Origin: Armatimonadota bacterium
Lineage (GTDB): Bacteria > Armatimonadota > Fimbriimonadia > Fimbriimonadales > Fimbriimonadaceae
Length of the DNA: 64,000 nucleotides
Direction of reading: 5' to 3'
Assembly (NCBI GenBank): GCA_022563855.1
Contig: JADFMN010000001.1
Span: 310,001 to 374,000, forward strand
Part shown: one piece after another, positions 59,473-64,000 of the stretch
Layout: every line of letters starts with the position of its first letter
Numbering within the stretch: the stretch's first letter is position 1
Notes under the pieces: model-generated
The model's database searches: none
Seen by the model: the letters and a program-made list of their open reading frames with translations, nothing else
What the model was told of the DNA's origin: nothing
Made by a program: the position numbers and the translations under genes

Positions 59473-60132
59473 TTACTCAGCGGACGATTCGGACGGCCCC
59501 TTTGGACGTGGCATTTCAAAGAAATTTCCATCCGCGAGATTCAAATAGTCGGGGCCCCCGAGTCGGGCGATCGGCTCGAACCGCCTCAACAGCTTGGCAC
59601 TTTGATCGACCAACTCATCGGCGACGTGGGCAATCAGCGCCTCGCCGATCACGTAGACCGCCGCGCTCGGACCGTCGCCGTGATGAACGATCTGGTGCAG
59701 CCTGCACTCGAACTGCGCGGCGCTTTCTTTTACGCGGGCAGGTTTCACAACCGTGCTCTCCTCTGGGGAAAACCCTGAGACCTGCCATTCGTCGAAGTCG
59801 CTGTCAAAGCTGATCCCGGCCTCGTTGATCCCTTTGGCCATCGCGAAGTCGACGAGGTTTACAACGAACTCGCCGTTCGCCCGCACGTTCTGCAGGCTGT
59901 CCTTCTCGTCCCCATTCTTCTTGATCAGCGGGCAGAACATCAGGCTCGGCGGGTTGATTCCTCCGACCATGAAGAAGCTGAACGGCGCCAGATTTGGAAC
60001 TCCGTCTTCGCTAACTGTGCTGACGAGCCCGATCGGCCGCGGAACGACCAAGCCGACGAGAAGGTCGTAACGCCGGCTCGCCTCAAGGTCTTGTAGATCA
60101 AACGAGTGCCGACCGGATGCGACGGTGGCCAT
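59473..60132 (-). CDS. Flavin reductase-like FMN-binding protein
   Basis: 219 residues. YDLLVGLVVPRPIGLVSTVS (about 17-36), VPNLAPFSFFMVGGINPPSL and the KNGDEKDSLQNVRANGEFVV segment are typical of the flavin reductase-like (DIM6/NTAB) split-barrel family that binds FMN and reduces it with NAD(P)H, or acts as a flavoprotein in its own right. It follows the dienelactone hydrolase gene by a single base, so the two are co-transcribed. Confidence 0.9.
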   Translation of the reverse strand: MATVASGRHSFDLQDLEASRRYDLLVGLVVPRPIGLVSTVSEDGVPNLAPFSFFMVGGINPPSLMFCPLIKKNGDEKDSLQNVRANGEFVVNLVDFAMAKGINEAGISFDSDFDEWQVSGFSPEESTVVKPARVKESAAQFECRLHQIVHHGDGPSAAVYVIGEALIAHVADELVDQSAKLLRRFEPIARLGGPDYLNLADGNFFEMPRPKGPSESSAE

Positions 60133-60133
60133 C

Positions 60134-60814
60134 CTAGGCCAGCTGCCTCCGGAAAAACTTCAGCATCGCGGCCCACGAATCCTCTGCGGCCTCCTGGTCG
60201 TACACATCTGGCCTGTCGCTGTTAAAGAACGCGTGGTGGCAGCCGCGGTACGTCTTGAAGTAGTGCTCCTTGCCGAGCTCTGAGAGGTTCATATCGAGCA
60301 CGGAGACTTGGGCGGGCCAGACGTGCTCGTCGCGCTCGGCGAAGAACCCCATCACCGGCGCCCGCAGGTCCTCTAGCTTCGGATGCACGTTCGGATGGAT
60401 GCCGTAGTAGTCGACGCAGGCCCCGATCTTCGGGTTGATCGACGCTGCGAAGAGGCTCAACTGACCGCCCATGCAAAAGCCAACCACGCCGACCTTTTCG
60501 CCAGTTGTGGCCTCGTGTGCAAGCAACGCCTCGACCGCGCCTTGGATGACCCTCTCTGCCTCGGGTACGTCCAGCGCCATCATGAGCGACCCGGCTTCGT
60601 CAGGTTCGTCCGTGTGCTTGCCGTGGTAGAAGTCCGGAGCAAGCGCGGTGAATCCCTCTTTCGAGAACCTATCAGCGACGTCTTTGATGTGCCCTACCAG
60701 CCCCCACCACTCCTGAATCACGATCACGCCCGGACCGCTGCCGGTCTCGCTGGGGGCGAGATAGCCGGAGTACGGCTGACCGTTTCCACTGAACTCGAAG
60801 GACGTGCCGCCCAC
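60134..60814 (-). CDS. Dienelactone hydrolase family protein
   Basis: 226 residues from a GTG at 60814, selected because the longer frame to 60925 is repeat sequence without coding character and its ATG lies within repeat copy D. Domain: GPGVIVIQEWWGLVGHIKDV, then nucleophile in VVGFCMGGQLSLFAASINPK (Cys), and Asp and His in FFAERDEHVWPAQV and YRGCHHAFFNSDRPDVY. This is an alpha/beta hydrolase of the DLH family that acts on cyclic ester lactones, with a Cys-Asp-His triad. The real start is uncertain. Confidence 0.88.
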   Translation of the reverse strand: MGGTSFEFSGNGQPYSGYLAPSETGSGPGVIVIQEWWGLVGHIKDVADRFSKEGFTALAPDFYHGKHTDEPDEAGSLMMALDVPEAERVIQGAVEALLAHEATTGEKVGVVGFCMGGQLSLFAASINPKIGACVDYYGIHPNVHPKLEDLRAPVMGFFAERDEHVWPAQVSVLDMNLSELGKEHYFKTYRGCHHAFFNSDRPDVYDQEAAEDSWAAMLKFFRRQLA

Positions 60815-60878
60815 GTCTTCATTCTGATTGGTCGGACGGGTTTGCGGCAACGGTAGTTTTCCACAGGGGGTGAACAGA

Positions 60879-60913
60879 GAATGCGGAGGGCTGAATGCTA
60901 AATGCTGAATGGG
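60879..60913. repeat. Short repetitive stretch next to repeat copy D
   Basis: GAATGCGGAGGGCTGAATGC, TAAATGCTGAATG: three near-copies of the 7-base unit TGAATGC/TAAATGC with the inverted form nearby. It resembles the dispersed attcagcatttagcattcagc sequence family. Non-coding; its open frame on the minus strand is what creates the spurious N-terminus of the neighbouring hydrolase. Confidence 0.45.
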
Positions 60914-60922
60914 GGAATCTTG

Positions 60923-61063
60923 CATGCCTCAGGACGCGCCTTTCTTGGGAACTCGGCATTGCACAGTGCCAAGTCCGGAGGCTTTGCGCTTGGACGACGA
61001 CAGAAAGCCTCAGGACGTGATCACTGAATTTGTTATCCCTGCACTTGCCCGTCCTGAGGCATG
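60923..61063. repeat. 141-bp double-hairpin element, copy D
   Basis: CATGCCTCAGGACG at 60923 and CGTCCTGAGGCATG ending at 61063 are identical to the copy A and B termini. Here the first internal arm is AAGTCCGGAGGCTTTG (one mismatch) and the second, AAGCCTCAGGACGTG, is perfect, the reverse of copies A-C. The loop sequences differ from the other copies and the total is 141 bp. Conservation of the arms over the loops suggests selection on the hairpins. Confidence 0.88.
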
Positions 61064-61258
61064 AAACGACCAAGCGACGCTTACAGCATTGGAGGGTGGC
61101 GCTCCCGCGACACCGTGCGCGGCTCGCGAGGCCCTTCAATCCACTCAGGATCACGCGCTCGCCTTCCCGGCCAGTGTCAGTTCGACGAAAGTCAGGAACT
61201 AGATTCAGCAAAGCGAGTGACCCCGCCGACGGCGGACAGCCCTGTCACAATATCCGGC

Positions 61259-61819
61259 GTGCGGTGTTTTTTGGCGGTGCGGCTGCCGGATGGTGTGAAG
61301 AGAAAGCTAGTTGAAGTGCAGGAGCAGGTCGAGCAGGGCGCTCCGGGATTCTACAGTTGGACCGCGGAGGAGGCGATGCACTTGACTCTTTACTTTCTCG
61401 GCGAGACGGAGGAAGGATCGCTGGAAGGGGTCAAGGACGCGCTTGCGGGGGTCCAGGGCGAACCGTTTCGCCTGCGCGTCGAGGGGCTTGTGCGACTGCC
61501 GGAGCCGACTTCCCCGCGCGTGCTCGCCGGCGGGATAGCGGGGGACCTCGAGAAGCTCGCGCGGTTCCAGCAGCGGCTTTCTGACACTATCTTCCAGCTG
61601 GCGGCGTTCAAAGAGACACGGAGGTACTACCCGCACGTGACGTTCGGCAGGCTGCGAAGAGGGATGCCCGGCAACGCGAAGGCTGTGAAACGCACGCTTG
61701 CGAAGATTGTGATTGAACCGACTGCCATGTTCGAGAACACCGAGTATGTGTTGATCAGGAGCAACCCGGGCAACGAACGGTTGCGATATGAGACTTTGGA
61801 GACGTACAAGCTGGGCTAG
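61259..61819 (+). CDS. thpR: RNA 2',3'-cyclic phosphodiesterase (2'-5' RNA ligase family)
   Basis: 186 residues from GTG 61259, since the conserved N-terminus is RCFLAVRLPDGVKRKLVEVQ; the open frame back to 61061 starts in repeat copy D and lacks family character. The two catalytic HxT/S motifs are MHLTLYFLGETEEGSLEGVK (about 41-60) and YYPHVTFGRLRRGMPGNAKA (about 123-142). The enzyme opens 2',3'-cyclic phosphates to 2'-phosphates. Its last 32 bases overlap the next gene. Confidence 0.9.
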   Translation: MRCFLAVRLPDGVKRKLVEVQEQVEQGAPGFYSWTAEEAMHLTLYFLGETEEGSLEGVKDALAGVQGEPFRLRVEGLVRLPEPTSPRVLAGGIAGDLEKLARFQQRLSDTIFQLAAFKETRRYYPHVTFGRLRRGMPGNAKAVKRTLAKIVIEPTAMFENTEYVLIRSNPGNERLRYETLETYKLG

Positions 61820-63608
61820 CCTCGCGCTGGTGGTGCTGGCCGGGTGCTCACAAGACACCCCGCAGGAAACGCCGTCTACGGCGATGACGGAGTATGAGGA
61901 GATCGTCGATCCGTGGGTGCTGGTCTGCACCGACCCGACGAACGACACTCCGGCCTATCTCAGTGATGGGATCACCGGTATACGGATCGGACGAGATGGA
62001 TCGACGCTAGTGACCGCTGGGGGCGACTCGACATACAGTAGTTCAGCTATCTACGTGCCAGAAGTCGAGTGGTCTGTCGACAACACCCTCCTCGATCCAA
62101 CGAATGGCACTAACTATAGACAGACCCTAGACCTTCGCACCGGAGTACTCGCTACGAGTTGGGAGCAGCAGATCGGTTCCAAGAACGTTCGCATTTCGAG
62201 CTATTACTTGTTCGACGGCGAGCTGTTCGGCTCCGCGAGATTCATGGCGGACCAAGACGCAGTCTTGTCAACTGACGGCCCGGGCATGGATGGAATCGTT
62301 GTCAAAATGAAAGCTGGGGTCGAATGGGGTGCTAGCGATCCTCGCTTCCTCGGCGCAATCAAGCGAAGGGGCACGCCCGAGGTCGACATCGAGATCGACG
62401 GCCCGGTCGGAGACCAAAGGGCCATCCGGTCGTTCCTGTTCTATCTGCGCCAGTCAATGGGCTCCGATACGCCGCCCGGCCCGATGGGGCTGAGCAACGA
62501 CACATACAACGGCCACATTTTCTGGGACTCGGACGTGTGGATGTTTCCTGCGCTCGCTTTCGTTGATCCCAATAGCGCATCTCAAATTTCGAACTTCAGA
62601 TCACAGACCGTGCAAAACGTGCAGTCTCAGTATCTCCGAACGCTCGGCGGACGATATGAACTTGCTGCGAACGCAATCGAACGCACAGGACACAATTTCG
62701 TGTTTCCTGACTATCCGCTGCGCTACCCGTGGGAGTCCGACGCCTCCGGCAACGACGTGACGGAAGGGCCGACGGTCAAGGAAGACCATCAGTCCGGAGG
62801 TGTCGCCTGGAGCCTTGATCTAGCGTCGGCGCTCGGGCTTCAGCACCCAAGTACTGCAAAAGACATCGGCACCGCGGTGGCACACTATTACAAGAGCCGT
62901 TTGGCTGTCAACGAGAATGGACAGTCGGAAGTCCGAAACGTCACCGGAGTCGACGAGTGGTTCGAGGGCGACAACTGCCTTTACACCAACGCGATCGCGG
63001 ACTGGACGATCAAGAAGTACCTCGGCGACGACGTGAACATGTACTACCCGCGTGATGAAAAGGGGCTGCTCGCTTATGACGGCGACCAGAGGAGGGCGTA
63101 CCAGCAAGCCGCAGCCCCGCTGATCCTGTGGCCGCTCGAGCGCGAGGACCTCGTGGACGACCCGATCGCGTTCCTCGACCTCTTCGAGGGCAAGGAGTCG
63201 CCGAACGGACCGGCGATGTCGCTCAGCGTCTACGCGCTGATCCGCGCGCGGTATGGCGACGCCGACGAGGCGTACGAGACTTGGCGGAATAGCTGGAAGA
63301 AGTACACCGACGGCAACCCGCTCATGCTCTTCAGCGAAAGACCGGGCCGCTCCGACCTCACGTACTTCCTGACCGGCGCCGCGGGATGCCTCAACTCCGT
63401 CATCTACGGCTTCATCGGCGTGCGCATCGTAGACGAGGAACCGCCGGACGAAGCAAAACTGAAGATCGAGAACGGCAAGTGGCTCGTCATCCGGCCAAAC
63501 CTCCCGAAAGCGTGGAAGAGCGTAACGTTCAAAGGGATGCAGGTGCTTGGAAAGAGTTACACCGTCCACTGCGTCGGAAAGACCGCGACGATCACGCTCG
63601 AAGAGTGA
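61788..63608 (+). CDS. GH65-like (alpha/alpha)6 glycosidase/phosphorylase, lipoprotein
   Basis: 606 residues; starts in the 3' end of thpR. N-terminal lipobox (SLALVVLAGCSQD, Cys20). Then a beta-sandwich about 30-230 and a catalytic barrel with GHIFWDSDVWMFPALAFVDP (about 243-262), RYPWESDASGNDVTEG and the presumed catalytic acid in NVTGVDEWFEGDNCLYTNAI (Glu about 390), matching GH65 (maltose/trehalose/kojibiose phosphorylases) and the ATHL1 glucosidases that act on glucosyl-galactosyl-hydroxylysine. The lipid anchor suggests extracytoplasmic hydrolysis. Substrate unknown. Confidence 0.82.
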   Translation: MRLWRRTSWASLALVVLAGCSQDTPQETPSTAMTEYEEIVDPWVLVCTDPTNDTPAYLSDGITGIRIGRDGSTLVTAGGDSTYSSSAIYVPEVEWSVDNTLLDPTNGTNYRQTLDLRTGVLATSWEQQIGSKNVRISSYYLFDGELFGSARFMADQDAVLSTDGPGMDGIVVKMKAGVEWGASDPRFLGAIKRRGTPEVDIEIDGPVGDQRAIRSFLFYLRQSMGSDTPPGPMGLSNDTYNGHIFWDSDVWMFPALAFVDPNSASQISNFRSQTVQNVQSQYLRTLGGRYELAANAIERTGHNFVFPDYPLRYPWESDASGNDVTEGPTVKEDHQSGGVAWSLDLASALGLQHPSTAKDIGTAVAHYYKSRLAVNENGQSEVRNVTGVDEWFEGDNCLYTNAIADWTIKKYLGDDVNMYYPRDEKGLLAYDGDQRRAYQQAAAPLILWPLEREDLVDDPIAFLDLFEGKESPNGPAMSLSVYALIRARYGDADEAYETWRNSWKKYTDGNPLMLFSERPGRSDLTYFLTGAAGCLNSVIYGFIGVRIVDEEPPDEAKLKIENGKWLVIRPNLPKAWKSVTFKGMQVLGKSYTVHCVGKTATITLEE

Positions 63609-63621
63609 AGAAACGCCCAGG

Positions 63622-63692
63622 CCTAAAGGCGCATTTATGCCAATGCCAGGCCATCCGCAAGCTGCCGTGGCCTTAAGGCTTCCGTAACGGAA
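63622..63692. repeat. Palindromes in the GH65/cysteine-synthase gap
   Basis: GCCTAAAGGC (63622-63631), GCCTTAAGGC (63670-63679) and TTCCG-TAA-CGGAA (63680-63692) are stacked in the 148-bp gap before the PLP gene. They resemble the other small intergenic hairpins in this window. No T-run makes any of them a clear terminator. Confidence 0.4.
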
Positions 63693-63756
63693 TCTGCTCG
63701 GACATCACGCCCGAAGAGAATCTTTACTTTTAGGTACATTAAGACCTTGGCACGCC

Positions 63757-64000
63757 ATGAACGACCACACGCTGCGCATCTACGACTCTATCCTCGGCCT
63801 GCTCTCGAGCGTCGACAACCCAACTCCGCTGGTACGGCTCAACCGTGTCGTGCCTTTTCGGAACGCGCAGGTGTACGCCAAGCTCGAATGGTACAACCCA
63901 TTCGGGGCCGTCAAGGACCGGGTGGCCGCCAGCATGGTGGCGGACGCCGAGGAGCACCAGAGGATGGGAGCGGAGCAGCAGCTCGTAGAGCCCACGTCAG
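63757..64000 (+). CDS. Cysteine synthase/cystathionine beta-synthase family (5' part)
   Basis: The first 81 codons; the gene runs off the right edge. The N-terminus reads IYDSILGLLSSVDNPTPLVR, then LEWYNPFGAVKDRVAASMVA with the PLP lysine (K51). This fold-type II enzyme replaces O-acetyl- or O-phosphoserine with sulfide to give cysteine; the rest, needed to tell CysK, CysM and CBS apart, is missing. The NPFGAVKDR motif is closer to CysM/CysO-type (NPFGSVKDR) than to CysK (NP-x-SVKDR). Confidence 0.88.
   Translation, partial: MNDHTLRIYDSILGLLSSVDNPTPLVRLNRVVPFRNAQVYAKLEWYNPFGAVKDRVAASMVADAEEHQRMGAEQQLVEPTS

Noticed and set aside
60815-60925. 37-residue N-terminal extension of the dienelactone hydrolase
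   Set aside because: Its codons come from repeat sequence and a TGAATGC-rich stretch; the hydrolase domain starts after residue 38.
61061-61258. 66-residue N-terminal extension of thpR
   Set aside because: The ATG is the end of repeat copy D and the extension has no conservation; family N-terminus begins at GTG 61259.

Overview
This 64 kb window is a gene-dense, moderately GC-rich bacterial chromosome segment. There is no rRNA operon, no CRISPR array and no complete prophage. Several traits fit a didermic, non-proteobacterial lineage, most plausibly Armatimonadota (Fimbriimonadales-like): a DUF1800/DUF1501 pair, many lipoproteins of unknown function, Gfo/Idh/MocA plus PmoA-like (DUF6807) genes, a DUF6786 protein, SBBP-repeat and PD40 secreted proteins, an orphan type IV pilin-like protein, and a DUF4446/ECF sigma/anti-sigma operon. 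That assignment is an inference from gene content, not something the sequence proves.

Layout. 1-5.5 kb: the 3' end of surE, a GH4-like protein, a large DUF5695-like protein, an initiator tRNA with a clear promoter, short palindromic repeats and a YceI protein. 5.5-9.4 kb: a membrane protein, then a minus-strand operon of DUF6807, Gfo/Idh oxidoreductase and a PLP threonine/serine dehydratase-type enzyme. 9.5-11.8 kb: an aminotransferase, rpmB with a strong terminator, and a VOC protein with a consensus-like promoter. 11.8-19 kb: an accessory region with three 146-bp double-hairpin repeats interleaved with a tandem winged-helix regulator, lipoproteins and a PD40 protein, then an isolated phage terminase/portal pair and further dispersed repeats. 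19-22 kb: DUF1800/DUF1501. 22-35 kb: core metabolism and housekeeping (asd, trpB, mrp, lepB, purF, ygfZ) mixed with two ECF sigma factors and an M48 protease. 35-41 kb: GT2, dihydroorotase, DinB, gpmA, cyclophilin and a GGDEF protein. 41-48.7 kb: a 1474-residue SBBP surface protein, a deiodinase-like selenoprotein, a lipoprotein and an M28 peptidase. 48.7-60.9 kb: PH-domain membrane proteins (YdbT/YdbS type), HDOD, zinc-ribbon, PAS-PAS-GGDEF, DUF6786, smc, flavin reductase and dienelactone hydrolase. 60.9-64 kb: a fourth copy of the double-hairpin repeat, thpR, a GH65-like lipoprotein and the start of a cysteine-synthase-family gene.

The strongest discovery is at 46102-46704. A thioredoxin-fold protein of the iodothyronine deiodinase family is read through an in-frame TGA in the canonical Sec context (GSYT-U-PPF). 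A perfect 7-bp hairpin with an AGGT loop follows directly and has the spacing of a bacterial SECIS element. Second is the family of about 146-bp elements (four copies) made of two hairpins, with CATG ends that touch or create neighbouring start codons. Third is the orphan terminase-portal pair.
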